Part shown: one piece after another, positions 25,607-38,800 of the stretch | Layout: every line of letters starts with the position of its first letter | Numbering within the stretch: position 1 is the first letter of the stretch | DNA from: Anarhynchus alexandrinus | Lineage: Eukaryota > Chordata > Aves > Charadriiformes > Charadriidae | Assembly: GCA_008711295.1 (NCBI GenBank) | Contig: VUYV01000509.1 | Span: forward strand, 202,733-266,732 | Length of the DNA stretch: 64,000 bases | Reading direction: 5' to 3' | Translations under genes and position numbers: made by a program | The notes under the pieces: generated by a model | Database searches by the model: none | What the model was told of the DNA's origin: nothing | The model's input: only the letters and a program-made list of their open reading frames with translations

Positions 25607-26326
25607 TGTCCTGGTTTGAGGTAAAACAGGAACAATTTTGTTCAGTAACTTCGCTTCTTAGCTGGGCCTCTTCTAACTACTGAAATTAACAGCATATTGT
25701 GCAGACAATGTTCACTCTCTCAGAGTGATAAGACCGATGTTTATAGCTGATGCCCAGGCATGGTATGCAGAGAGGCTCTTGCTTGTACTTATTGCTATAA
25801 CAGCCAAGGCCAACCAACTTTGTTATTTGCCCCGTTGGAGGGTCGGAAGCAGAAAAGCATTTCCACCTGCAGGGAGGAGCGGACAGGACAGGTGACTCAA
25901 AACTGACCAACAGGGTATTCCATCCCATCTGCCTCATGCTCAGTATAAAACCTGAGGGATCAAAGAGTCAGCTCTCTTTTCCTTCAATGGCCGACGTCTG
26001 AGGAGGACTCTGTTCGTCTGCCTGTGATCCCGATCCTGAATGCAGATCCAGAATCCAGTTCCTGTCCATCACTGAGTCCAGTCTGGGACTTCCCCAGTGC
26101 CAGCCGGTGTTGTGACCTGGGAGCTTGATACAGTTTTGTATATATTTCATTATTTCCTTTTATTTTATTATTAATATTTCATTAAAGTAGTTTAGTTCCT
26201 TCTAAACTCATAAGTCTCTTTTTCCTCCTCTATCTCTCTCTTTGAAGAGGGGTAGAGGGGAGCATCTGTCGGTCCCATCTGGGGTCCCCCAGGTCCCCAG
26301 TAGCCGATTTGGCCTAAACCACAACA
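25607..26326 (+). mobile_element. solo LTR of an avian endogenous retrovirus
   Basis: 720 bases beginning TGTCCTGGTTTGAG and ending GGCCTAAACCACAACA. The two ends are imperfect inverted repeats with TG/CA termini. Inside are a TATA box (TATAAAA, 25944-25950) and an ATTAAA signal (26181-26186) followed by a T/C-rich stretch, as in an LTR read in plus orientation. No internal retroviral genes flank it, so it is a solo LTR. The flanks (GGCAA on the left, GGTGT on the right) are not an exact target duplication. Confidence 0.82.
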
Positions 26327-27424
26327 GGTGTCTTAGGGGTTAAGGTGACATAAGGCCAATGCACAATAGCCGGTGTTATTCTAACGGAGTATAAAGTATA
26401 TCTGGAAGGACCTTATCAAGATAAGGAATTAGCTCACTAGAGCACTGAATTGTGTAGTGACAGTCACATCGGCTTGCTTCCGGATCTTTGTTTATTTACC
26501 ATTTTAAAAAGACTGGACGACAGCCAGCTCTTGGCTCTGTGAGAAGGCAAGGGAACAAGATGTCTACATTTGCGAAGGACTTTGCAAGTTGTAATTTGTG
26601 TTATAGTCGCAAACAAGTATAGAACACGGTAGCTAAATTTCCACTCAGAAAACCATTCCTCAGCCGCATACACGTGCCACAAACCACACGTCCACAAATT
26701 CAACTGCCCATATAACACAGAGACCACACACAGAGACCCAGCACATCCTTTCTACGTCACAGGCAAGCGTGCGTTTGCCTGCACTACAAAAAAAACCCTG
26801 ATTGGCAGAACCCCTTGTGACCCTCCCTGCTTGGTCAAGGAAGACAGGAGTGACCTGAGAGTAGCCACCAGAGATCTACGGGGAGCCTTGGTCGCAGGAA
26901 GGTGGGGAGCTGCAGATCAAACCCCAGGCAGAGGCTTGGTGTCAGCGGCTCAGCTCAGTACAGCAGTGAGAAGGGTCGAGGTGAGAAAGTAACGGAGACG
27001 TGCAGAACACACTACACTCCCTAGGGGACACGAGAACAATCTTTTAGTGTCCTCCAGCACCTGTCTTGGAAACCATCTTTCTCTTGCATTTCATGATTAT
27101 TTCTGAAGTTATGGGCATTGATTGCCTTTGTACAGTGATAGTCTTTTTATCACTATGGAAAGTACAATGGCAGTAAGGATTGGGGGGTATGAGTGGAAAA
27201 GTGTAAAAGAAATGTAAAATGACCTCAAGCAAATAACACACTCAGAGGAGTGTGTATACCCAGGAGTATCCTCTACCCATGCACTTTGTAGGAAGTGCAT
27301 TATATGTAAGTGCTATATCAGGATGAAAAATGCCGTGACATCTGCCTATGGCACTGAATTCTCCTTTTGCCTCTCATGGTGATAGAAAACTGCAGAGTTA
27401 ATAAATTCCTTCTCTGCTCCTGAG
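26327..27424. other. intergenic, no feature recognised
   Basis: Moderately GC-rich around 26780-27000. It could hold further repeat remnants; none could be named. Confidence 0.35.
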
Positions 27425-27704
27425 TATGCCATCCATTTTGGTTTTTTTATAATTTATTTTTTGTCCTCAGGGCTTTTCTGTGGAGGAAGTATGTGTCAAA
27501 GCAGACTTGGACACTGTGATTCCATTCATAAGTCTGTGGCCTGCTCTTCTGAAACAAGCTTTCTNTATGCCATCCATTTTGGTTTTTTTTTAATTTATTT
27601 TTTGTCCTCAGGGCTTTTCGTGGAGGAAGTATGTGTCAAAGCAGACTTGGACACTGTGATTCCATTCATAAGTCTGTGGCCTGCTCTTCTGAAACAAGCT
27701 TTCT
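27425..27704 (+). repeat. 140-base direct duplication joined by a single N
   Basis: 27425-27564 and 27566-27704 are the same sequence apart from one substitution in the T-run and one missing T (TTTTCTGTGG against TTTTCGTGG). A lone N at 27565 separates them. This looks like two overlapping contig ends, or two haplotypes, placed side by side, not a biological tandem repeat. Confidence 0.9.
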
Positions 27705-27935
27705 CCTTTCTCTCCGAGCCTGCTCCCACGAGCTGTAGTGTACCGTATGACTGCACAAGCCTTCAGGGGAAATGGGTTGGGAGATACATTAAAGATAGTC
27801 AATTCAAGGTTTTACAGCAAGTCATTAAAGATTTTTTTAAAAGTTGAGTGGCAAGTGAAGAGGGGAATTGTCTGAGCCCATGCAAAAGGTTTATAATTAG
27901 GAAAGAAAGCACTGGAATAAAGAAAAATTATCCTG
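27612..27935 (+). CDS. possible terminal exon of an unknown plus-strand gene
   Basis: A good acceptor (TTATTTTTTGTCCTCAG, AG at 27610-27611) is followed by an open frame of about 78 codons to TGA at 27845-27847, with AATAAA at 27916-27921. The frame contains VEEVCVKADLDTVIPF, LWPALLKQAFSFL and YIKDSQFKVLQQVIKDFFK, which is protein-like with amphipathic stretches. I do not recognise the family. No upstream exon was found, and the one-base difference between the two duplicated copies changes the phase. It may be a real last exon, a pseudogene fragment, a repeat-derived frame or chance. Confidence 0.28.
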
Positions 27936-28979
27936 GCTCATGCGGTGGGTATCTGCAGGCAGGTGGCAACAGCCTGGCAGAAGGAGACATGCTGATAGCT
28001 AAGTGGTTCAATACTTTGTTCACAAAAGCAAGTGTCAGACTCTGTGGGGGTGGCAAAAATCCCATTAAATTTAAAGCTAAGTTGCATTGAAGCAAAACAG
28101 AGCTCCAAAGAACTGATTGTAGAGAGGCATCGTGCCCTGCCAAGTAAGAAGAAAAGTGTATAAGGTGGGATCTAACACAGTGCCTTTTCAGTAGGCATTT
28201 ATAGGACCCTGTGAAATGTGTACGCTCCAGGAATACCTCCTGTCTAAGTTGCAACATGAGCTAAATGCCGTTGGACTCACAACAGCTCCCAGAGGACTGA
28301 CAGCCCAAGACAGCAAGAGTGCTTTTCTGGGAGGTTGTGTCGCACCAACATGGAAGAGGCTGGATTTGGAGCCTGCTCTCCTGTTTTGTTCTGATACCAG
28401 GAGCTACGGTACATTCAAGTGGGCTTGCCTAGTGGTTGTATGTAAGAAGATAAAAGAAGAAATCCATCAAAGCCCAACCATAATAAAAATCCATCCAATC
28501 TTGCTTCCCTGTATCAACAGCAAAAATCAAAGCATTGACCTTTTCTAAATGATTTCTGCTTGACTTAATGCCTATCTGATCATTTACAAGACACTAAAGA
28601 GTTACCACATTACCTGCAGCAGTAGAGCAGGGCCAGTTTCCTGAAGCGATCAAACCAGCTGATACCCAAATGATGTTATTGCCCGACGGCACACATAAAG
28701 AGTGGCACACCGCAGGACGTTGCTGTCCAAGGAGGCAATTGCTTTTCTTCGCTTGAGAGAGCTTCGCGGTGTTTCTTGGAGCCATTTTGCTAGTCCTGGC
28801 TGCAGGTTAGGCCACAAAACTGGAATGCTCTGAGATTGACTCTAAAGATGCTGTTGCGTTAAAGGGCAAAGTAGTTTGGCGGAAAATAAACTCCCTTGCG
28901 TTCCAGCCTGTATATCAGTGGGCCTGGGGGTGGCTGGGCTTGGACTCTGAGTGATGTCCAATTCAGCATTAGAAGTCCA
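27936..28979. other. intergenic, one unexplained open frame
   Basis: 28216-28548 is open on the plus strand for 110 codons, starting MCTLQEYLLSKLQHELNAV, without known domain or splice signals. Nothing else is supported. Confidence 0.3.
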
Positions 28980-29443
28980 GTCGTGTTCAATATGTGAGTT
29001 GAACTATCATGATTACGGGTGCACTAATAACATCATACGCAATTCGATCTAGCGGCGTTCCATGAACTAGCATGGCCACACTTAAGGATTTGGGTCGTGT
29101 TCACTGTGAACTCTCACAGCTAGATTAATGAAGAGTGTAGTTTATTGAAGCAACAGATGCACAAGTTCTTTTGGATTGCCGGTGATAAAGTTACTGTCTG
29201 CAAAGCACGTGCAAATACTAAAGATATCAGTAATATAGCCTGGCTACAAATGTGTTAAGTTATAAAGCAACTCTATAGAGATTTCTAAGTTTCCCGGGGA
29301 AGCACTTGGTATAGCCAAGTATTCGAATCTTACCCACAAGTGTCCTTATGGGGGGAAGAGAGGCTCAGCCTGTCCACCGATCCCAGAAGTCAGCGGTGGT
29401 CAGCGATGGTATTTCCCCGACCGCATTGTTATCCTCCCTGACA
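28980..29443 (-). mobile_element. avian retroviral LTR, minus orientation, left boundary uncertain
   Basis: Read on the minus strand it begins TGTCAGGGAGGATAAC at 29443 and continues through a promoter-like part to AATAAA (29146-29141). The R/U5-like part continues to about 28980. I could not find the matching CA end or a target duplication, so only the right edge is well placed. No retroviral gene is adjacent. Confidence 0.5.
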
Positions 29444-31544
29444 TCCCTCCTCTCTTAAGCTATTTTTATACTATTTTTTTACCTTTCAGGTGGAGCTTGA
29501 GGGACTCTAGTCATACATACTTTTGTTATAATTGGTGTAAAATTCTCTCACTTCACTTTTAAAGGTATAGACTACGAAAAATTCAGAGTGCAGGCTCTGT
29601 GGGGAGTGATCGCATCTTTGAGGAGGGTGGCTTTTGAGGTGGCAGTGTGTTTTGGTATTATAATGACATTATAATGAGCAAGGTTCACCCAAAGGATAGC
29701 ATTTTGTCAAAAAATGAGAGATCGTTGGCTCAGGGTAGCAATTAGGCAGCTTGCCAGTTCCATAAGACCTTCAAGAGTTCCACAAGACCTTCAATTTCTC
29801 ATTTTATCACAGTTTGGCTACAGTGTCTCCACCCTGCTCCATCCCCTGTGCCATTTTTCTTAGAGTTAGCACACCAGACTCCCCTGAAGTCACCAACATC
29901 TAAGGTTGCCTTGGGAACCTTTGTGAAATGTATCCCTTGCACACCAGCTACACTCTGCTCTGAAAGTTTTGTCTATGCTGTACCTTTCTTTAAAATGTGA
30001 ATATAAGTTTAATATCTAAGTCACCTCCAGCAATCATTCAACAGATGCATTTTGGCGTGTTTTATAAAGTTCTGTTTTAGATTAAATTTTGGGAGGGTTG
30101 TGGGTTGTTTTTTTTTTTTTCAAACAAAAGCCTTGCTTCAAATAAAAAATCAAAATTCTTTGTTTTCAAAACAGTGAAATGCAATACTTGTCTCTTCTGG
30201 ATTGTCTTTGCCTTTCTTTAGCCAAGACTTCTCCCCAAATACGGCCTGAGCTTGCCATCACACATGCGCTGTGTTTCTCAGTTAATTCATTCCAAAAGCC
30301 CTCTCTGCGGTTGCCTTGTCGGTGTGCTGCTGTTCCACACGATACGAAGTGCTGCATGTCGCACAAGGGACCCTGCTGACAGAAGCAATTCAGCTCTCCT
30401 GCCCTAGGCTCTGATGGTTTGTGATTATAAAATTTTAGGGGTGAATGCCAGCCATCCTCATGAACGTGAGGGACATTCACTTCATTCAACCCCACCGCTG
30501 CAAGAAGATGTGAGGTGGTGATGGAATTTACCTTTCTCTGAAAACATGACATATTCAGCATTGTCTGAGGTAACAAAAAGTGAGTCAGTTCCTATTCAAG
30601 CAAATCCCATTCCCCTGCTCCACATAGCTGGTCCTTTTCCTTACTTCTTCCCAGGAATTTCTGAACTCATGCAGGAATCCTGCGAGTAGAGTCGTCACAT
30701 GCAGAAATTCTGCTACGCTGCCGGCACCTCCTTTTCCCTTCTGAGCCAAAAGGCTTTTTTTTTATATTTTTTTTTTTTTTGCCACCAGTAACTCAATATG
30801 CTGAAAAGATAACAGGAAATAAAAAAGATTTAAAACGGAAAGGAAGACAAAGCTTCCAAGGCCAGCAGAAATGATGGTTTTATCAAAACTTGTAGCTCTT
30901 AAATAGAATAAACCACAGATACTTATTAAAGGTCTAACGATGAGTCCATTCAGTCAGAGCCAGTAGGTGGCAGTAAAAGATGGGGAATAAGGAAGATTAA
31001 ACCTGTAACGGAGAAACAGGCGAGTTCGCATTTCGATGCAGAGACTTCCCAGCAACCTGGTGCCATGCTCTGTTTGCAGTTAGATTAGAAAGGCATTGTT
31101 TCTTGGAGAGCCATTTTTTTCTTATGCCTCATGCCTTTCTCCTTACATTCTTTGGACGTGCAGGAAACGCCAACATGTCTGTACAGTAAATTTCTGTTTT
31201 CACGATTTAACCCCACAAGTAAGCTTCCCTAAAGAAAAGCTGCAAGCACAATGCCTGATTCATCGTTAGGATCACGCACAAGATGCTGAAAGTCAGCTCC
31301 CCCTCATTGAAGGTCCCGTAGCTGGTAGGTATGATCGCGCAACTGAACAACACCTTGTTGAGGAAGGGACGACTACGGCCAGCTGACATGCAGGTCACCA
31401 GTTGAAGTAACCCAGAGCCCATTTGTCCACAGTAATGTCTGGTCAGCGTTTGGATTAGCAAATTGGATATGGCAAAGAAAAACCATCCCAGGACCTTGAG
31501 CGAATGTAGTGGTCAAAGCCCAGGCCGTGCACTTTAATACAAAG
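29444..31544. other. intergenic, no gene recognised
   Basis: AT-rich with poly-T runs near 30110 and 30757-30780. A 136-codon frame on the minus strand (30166-30576) has no recognisable domain. Confidence 0.4.
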
Positions 31545-31710
31545 CAAAACTGGAACAGGTTGCCCAGAGAGGTTGTTGAGGCCCCATCCCTGGAGGTGTT
31601 CAAGGCCAGGCTGGATGTGGCCTTGGGCAACCTGGTCTAGTGGGAGGTGTCCCTGCCCCCCTGCAGGGGGGTTGGAACTCGATGACTTTCAAGGTCCCTT
31701 CCNAGCCCGA
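31545..31710 (+). mobile_element. CR1 LINE 3' fragment
   Basis: Plus orientation, about 165 bases: AACTGGAACAGGTTGCCCAG through GGGGGGTTGGAACTCGATGA to the tail. It contains a single N at 31703 and is degraded after that. Confidence 0.9.
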
Positions 31711-32685
31711 CATCATGTGAGCTGAATGACACGCTCGGCGTTGTGGTCTGCATTAGTTGTGATGCTGCCCTGCAATAACTGAGCGCTTCCCACCTGGGCG
31801 TTAAGGGACATGACTCTCATCTGTCATGCTGAGAAGGATGAAACATGGGAGCACAAGTCTGCAGAGAGTCCTGGGACCCCGGCTTTGCATGCATCGTCAT
31901 CACATTATATCCTCAGGAAATGTGTTAAGCTCCACCCCCAAACCAGTTTGTTCTCCTCCTCTTCCCGCCCGTTAAATGCCCTCTGATTATCACCTGTAGT
32001 ATTCCATAGACTGCACTCTGCTCCAGCTACGACATACACCATCATTCTATAGATAGCAATGAGCATAAACACAATTATTATTGTATAATATATAAAATAT
32101 AGAATTAATATAACTAGTGCAGTTAAAATACATTAAAAAGTCTAAATATAAATAATAAAATGCCCAGTTCACATTGGAAGCAGGTTGACATTTTTCACAG
32201 AACATGGTTTCTGACAAGTGAAAAATTATTTCAAAGCTCTTCAAAAACTAAAACTTTTTCAGCAGGTAAAACTTTTCAAAGAAACTTTTTCAATGAAAAT
32301 AGAAATATTAATTCCACTGAAAAGTTTTCTCGGGGGAAAGCCGCTTAATCACAAGCTATATGTAACACCTAGAGGAAATAGCATCCTTAGCTGAGTCACC
32401 AGCAACCACAAAGACTCCTGGATTTTATATTCTGGGCCTGTCCCTGCTGAGAGTGAGAGAACCCTCATGTCACAGCCCTAGGAGGGTTTAAATTAAACCA
32501 ACCTCACACACATTGTGCGAGGATGAACCTAATTTAATGGCTTCTGCCTGATACCCTGGAGGGATATGTGTTCTCTGAAGACACTTCAACAAGACCCTTT
32601 GGTAAGTCCCAATTTGTTTGAATTTACCCTTGAAATGTAGTATTGTTCCTTTTCCTCTCCTTTTCGCAACCATCACCATTTCAGA

Positions 32686-32830
32686 ATCACAGAAAAATTT
32701 ATGTGGGAAGAAGGTCATCTAGTCCCGCTCCCTGCTTGGAGGAGGGCTAACTTCAAAGTCTGATAACATTGCTCAGATTTTCGTGTAGAGCTGGGAAATC
32801 TAATAAAATCCTGTAACTGGGACAACTGAA
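32686..32830 (-). mobile_element. old CR1 LINE fragment
   Basis: AGAATCACAGAAAAATTTATG at the left, then GGTCATCTAGTCCCGCTCCC and AGGAGGGCTAACTTCAAAG, matching a diverged CR1 tail in reverse. More decayed than the other copies. Confidence 0.65.
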
Positions 32831-35800
32831 AAGCTCATTGAATGGCAAGGAAACTCTTTGTCATGGCATCTCTTTAAGCCAGAGCCGAAGGCATTCACTG
32901 ACACATCATTATTAACACAGAGTTATGTGGTTCTATCAACTGCACATGTGATATGTATAAAGTATCGGTACCACTTTGCATCGTGCTTATATCAAACATA
33001 TGTTGCAGTGTATAAAGCAGTAATGCCCTGAGATACCCTGACAGGTATTTAATGCCTGTAGTGACTTGTCTGCTGTTTAATGCTGTTACCAGGTTCTGTT
33101 CGCTGGCTGGTGGGGAGGTGGCTTTACCCTGCCAGGTGCTTTCTGAAGTTAACTTTGGGCATCAGCAGGCCTCTGGAGGAGTGCGAAAAGTGAATACCAG
33201 ATTAAGGTATGAATCACGGGAAACCCCTCTGGGGTTGGGCTACAAGGTTTGCATTTGTATTGGATCTGCCTGGGGATAACTTGACAGCGCTGGGACAAGG
33301 ATTTTGACTGAATGGCAAATCCTAGCCTTAAGGCTGTATAAGTGGCTGGACAGCTGCAGGAAACGGATTTCGAAACCTTCTGGTTTCGATCTACACTTGT
33401 ATGTAAGCTGAGTAAACATGCTGCTTCAATTCTGTACACACAGAGACATTCGAGTCTTCTGAGCTCTGCAGGCAAAGTCGGTTTTGTGGTCCGACAACCT
33501 TAGTGCAAGAGCCAGACTGTTCCTGACTTGGGTAGTGGAATGGGGCGGGCAAGAAGCACAGCTGGAATGGAGAGGTGGTGGACAGAGCCCAGCAGGGCTG
33601 TACTTCCTCATCCTGCTGTTCCCTGAGGAGGATGGCATCTCCTTCCCGCTGCCACAATCCTCTGGGAAGCAGCTCCCAAGCCCCCCTCTCAAGCACAGCA
33701 GCAACAAGCCTGGTCTTAGCATGCTGCAGCAGGGACAAAGACCTTGGTTACTGCTGCTCATGTGCACACAGTAAATGTGTTGTCAGCATCTGAATGTAGT
33801 AAATGTTTAATTTCCTTATTTTTACTTTAGTGCTTGTCTGCTGTAAAGGATGATTTCAGAGTGGCTGGTGAGCAGCACGGCATCGCATTCCTATGGGTGA
33901 GGGAAATCTCTACCCAGGGGTACAGGACCATCTCCCCAGCATCCAGCCTTTCCAGTACAAGATTCATGGGTAGCAAGGCTGCTTCTCCAGTGAGCTCCAG
34001 CAGGCAGGGAGAAAGCTGGTGAAATAGGATGTTGGGAGCCTTTGATGACCAGCTTTAGCCAGATGTTCCTTGGCTGTCCTTCAGCCTGATGCTCCTTGGC
34101 TGTCCTTCAGCCTTCAGAGAGTACAAATCCCAGGGACCTCTGGAAAGGTTGTTGCTCCCCTGAGAGTGCAACTCACCATATGAATTTATTAAGTCATGAC
34201 ATTTTCATCAAGATTTAGGCTTTCAGTTAGAAAAAGTTATCTAGAAAAAGTGGTTTCTAAATGTTCTCTTTGAAAAGAGGACACAGGGATCCCATGAAGA
34301 ACTGTATTGTTGACCTCTGAAAAAAGCAGTGTGGATGGGCTCAGTTGCTTGAACAGAGGCATATACTTTCATTTGGGAATGACCTGCTATTTCTGACACA
34401 ATTCCAAGGGATTGGGAGACATTACACAGGACCTACAGGAGACCTTCTCCCTTCTGGGGTGGGGGCAGCTGGAGGCTAGAAGGGTGATACAAGATGGCTC
34501 TAGATGTTCACTAAACATCCCACCAGTAAACTCTGTACTGAATAGATTTTCCATTCCGTCAGGTCTTCAGGAATCAATCAGCTTATTTCAGAAATGAACA
34601 ATTTGGCAGTAATTCAGTCCCCAGAAGGCTTTGTGCCAGGTTCTATTCCTGCTTCTAGCCTCTGCCTGGCTTAAGCCAGGCAGTACATCGCAGCCAGCCA
34701 TCAGACCATCACGCTGTCTCTCTGGCCACCATGGGGCGGTCAAGTTCAGATGGCCACCTAGAAGAGTGAGAGCTGGGCTGTGAGGCTGGGCTTTTATTGC
34801 TCTGTACTTGAGGTATCTATAGGAACCCCACTAGCTGCTCTGGGCTGTCTGGCCCTTTGCCATGACTCAGACCTTTGTACCTGAGCTGAAGCAGGTGAGC
34901 TCTCAGTGAGCCAGGCAGGTAGGAGCTAGAGGGAAAATGAAATGGCTGGAAACAGGGGAGGGGAAGGGGAGAGTGGGAATGGCAGAAGAACTTTCCTCCA
35001 TGTGAGTGCCGTGCAATGATCTGTTCGGTAACTACCACACCCTAGTATGTCCTAAAGCTATTTATATCTGATGACACTTCTGTGCTGACTCATCCCAGTA
35101 CTCAGCTTCTGACACACGCCTATGAACCACCAGGCCAAACACGCACCCATCTTCATGCTTAATGTCCAAATCCACTGTTCTCCTGCCTGTACTGCAACAG
35201 TGCTTTAAAGCATGAAAGGAGCATAACAAGCTCTCTTTTCAACAAGACCCAATGACATGCATGTGCCCTGTCATCACAGCACAGTGGTATTATCCACCAG
35301 CTCCTTAAATAATTAGAACATGCTCAAATGTTCTTAAAATTACAGTCAATGTGAATGATACTGTTATTATCTGGAAGAGGTGGACTTCTGTAGCACAACA
35401 AATACAGCCTTTAACCAGAGCTCAGAATCAACAGATCCCAGCAGTAAATTCAGGTTCGGGTACTGAAAGTCTGCCCCGGCTGCACCTTAGTTTTAGGAAT
35501 GGCAATTGGGCTGAGAATAAATAGAAAATAGCTCACAGAGCCTGAAAGTGATTTGGCAAAATTATTATCTCACATTCAGTAAAATCATACTCAAACTGTC
35601 TTCCCTCTACCAGATCTGTCAGTGCAGAGTTCCTCCCTCCTGGGCCTGATTCACTCACATTTAAAAAGGCCACCAATGGTGGTGGGCATCCAACCACAGT
35701 TTATGCACTGTAAACTGTCCAGCCTGATGTTCCCGAGTGTCAGAACTGCTTGGACAGAGTTGGTTCAATGGAATCATATTCCCTGAGATATTATTTTCCT

Positions 35801-38800
35801 TGTTAGTTATGTTTGGTTTCTTTGGATGACAGCATCCTTTCTATCACCAAAGAAACTGCTACAGAATCGCTTCCACTGATAAATCCTTTTGACTGATTTC
35901 TTTCTATCACTGTTACCTGCTAGTTCCTGCTGTCACTGTTATATAGCTTGTTTTATGTGGTCACCAGAACTATTCTCTTCCTGCAACTACAGCCTCCAGG
36001 TATAGATAGGAAATAATTGACTAGTTCTCTCCCTGGTCATCTTCTGTGTGATGTAACATCTCCAGTGGACCCTGAAGTGATCCCAAGAGGGATCCTCTGC
36101 GTCCTCCACTTCCTATCTTTGCCTTTCACTAAAGCCCATTTCACACACTCTCTAGCAGCTACAGTCTCTCTGTGCTGACCCATACTTCTACTAACTTTCT
36201 GGTTTGGTGGCACTTATATGCTAGGAATATTGGATGACGCAATTTTTTTTTCCTCTCAGGTAAAGGACGAAACAAGCAAATGCAGTTAGACCCTTCTGCA
36301 ACAGGCAGGTGACAGTAAGAGGTGAAATGAAGAACTTGGGAGTCTGGAATGCGCTAAGTGATGCATCCAGAAGAAAAGGAATTACTGCTATCACTTGTTG
36401 TCCTACTGATCCACTTTCCTAGCTACCAAACCTTCCACATCCTAGATTAAACCTTCTCAACTGCTCAAACCCTACAATGTTGTCCATCCAAGCCTCTGGA
36501 CTTGGATGAGTCCTGTGAGTCTCACGAAAATTTTCTCTTACAGATATCCTTCAGCCTCAGTTCATAAATTCTTTGCCTGGGAATACTTCAGAGACAATCC
36601 AATGAGATTAGTACTTGATTCCTGTAGGGCTTGAGAGAAAACTAATAAATTTAATTATGGGCTCAGTAAAACCCTACTCCCAGGTGTATCATCAGTTTTT
36701 CTCATGATTCATGTTGTGTTTAGAGGTCATCGCTGACTACACCACTGTGCCAAGCGTAATTGGTCTTTTTTACTTCCATTTTTTCCCTAATCTGTTATTG
36801 TTCAGCTTCTTTCTTTTGTCTTCACTGACTCCTGCTTCTTAGAACTCATGAGAAACATAGAAACTAGAGTCAGGATCAGTCGAACATACTGCTTCCCATC
36901 CTTTTCACTTCACGTGCTACAGTCCTGACATATACAAAAGTGCCACTGGCTTAACAAGGATCAGACCTGCCTTGTAAAAAGCTGCTTCTCAGACAGATGA
37001 TTGCCAAGTGTCAGTTCCACCTCGTGTTCCAAATTAAGAGTCATGAATTGAAATGAGAAGGGTTGATCTTACGAGAAGGTCATATTAGAAATCATCAACT
37101 TGGGAATGATTCCCCATATTATTTTCAGTTTTAACATTATTTTTTTTCCCTGGAAACGAAGAGACTCAGTGAATGCAGCCATACCTCTTATCACTGAGAA
37201 GCCACCCAGATATTTCACTGTTAAGGCCAGCTAGAAATAGTCTACTTAAAATTCCAAATAATCAGACTTGTTTTCTGCATCACATGTGCTTTCTTTCCTG
37301 AGATAACAACAGCATAAAAGAATGGATGCAAAACCAACCAGCAAGCATCTGTTTCCCTTTGTTTACCATTATTCTGAAAGCTCTGAAATGATCATCTTTT
37401 GGAAGCAGAAACATGAATTACTGGTTAAAGAGGTTCAGTCCAGGTCACCAGCATTTCATGATGTTCTTCACCTTGTGATCATTTTAACAACAGGTCTCCT
37501 GGCTGCAACAGCAAAGCCTGTGTTTTGCTCTTCTTTATGGCTCCACGGAGGACACCCACGTGGCCTTCCTTACAGGTCTCCCAAATGAAGTCCTCCAGGC
37601 GACAAAACCGCATGTGGCATCTGAAAGGCTTCTCATCTCAGGAGTCTGTCTTCAACACCAGGGAGGTCGAGCACCCACCTTGCCATCTCTGCTTCTTCCA
37701 CAGTCCTCCTCCTTCCTCTCTTAAATGTTCAACCATGTGCTCTGGAGCTGATGGAGGCTGGGAAGGAGACCACAAGTGCTGTGCAAACGCCTGCTGCGCA
37801 ATGTGTGAAACCTTACTCGTAATGCATAGGTGCACAGTTCAGAAGGAGCTATATGAGAATGCTCTGGAGATCAGTTTATCCTCCTGAGCTTCACAGGGGA
37901 TTAATAAGATGCTTATTTAAAATAAAGCTGTAGATTAAAAAAAACCCAAACTATCAAACCTCCCCTGCATTTAAAGAACATTTTCCAAGTTGTTGTGTTT
38001 ACATGATGTTGTAAAAGAACTCATACAATGCTGGCAACAAGGTGCCACCTTTATAGTCACTAGAAACTCTCTTTTGCCCCAAATGATTATAGAACAATTT
38101 GCTACTCAGCCACTTCTTCCCAGGGGCTGAAGGGAGTTTGACCTATTTTTCATTGCTCTCTTTTTGACAGGCAAAGATGTAGCATATAGTGGTTTTCTTC
38201 TGTAATTTAGATACCTATTTAATCATGAGCAAAGTGAGGCTTACTGCTGCACAGCGAAGGGAACAACTTAGCACTACCATGCCATTGCCAGATAGGAATT
38301 GAAAACCAAGAGCTGAAAACCTGTTAAATTTCTTCTAAAAAAAATAATCATTACTGCCCTGTAGCCTTTAGTGGTCTTACAGCTCAAATACATCTTTATT
38401 TACATTAACTATACTTCTCAGGTCACGTCAGCCATAAGGAAAAGGGTTTGCCGTACCTAAAAGCACTGCTTTCCAGGATATGGCTTCAAACATTCAGCTG
38501 AACAAGAGACCAGGAGAATAGCTAAGGACAGTCTCCGAAAAACACTTTCACTTCTATTCTTGCACCGCAACTGGTGTCTTGTTTCTTTGCAATTACAGTA
38601 AGGAGCCTAAGTACACAGAGCTTTCAGCCAGTGGAGGGCGGCAGCAGCTGTGCCTTAACACAATAATAGTTGTTTGAAAATTGACTGAAAAATCTTTAGA
38701 ATTTGCAGTTCAGCCTCAGGACACTGAGAAATAAATTAGTACAGTGAATGGTTATTTAAAAATCTGTTTATGTTTCTAATTTATTAACAAAGATGGTAGC

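Noticed and set aside
28216..28548. 110-codon plus-strand frame downstream of the candidate terminal exon
   Set aside because: It lies after that exon's poly(A) signal and has no acceptor or donor that fits.
33052..33279. GGEVALPCQV as the start of an immunoglobulin domain
   Set aside because: No second cysteine and tryptophan in place, no start or leader exon. A short chance resemblance.
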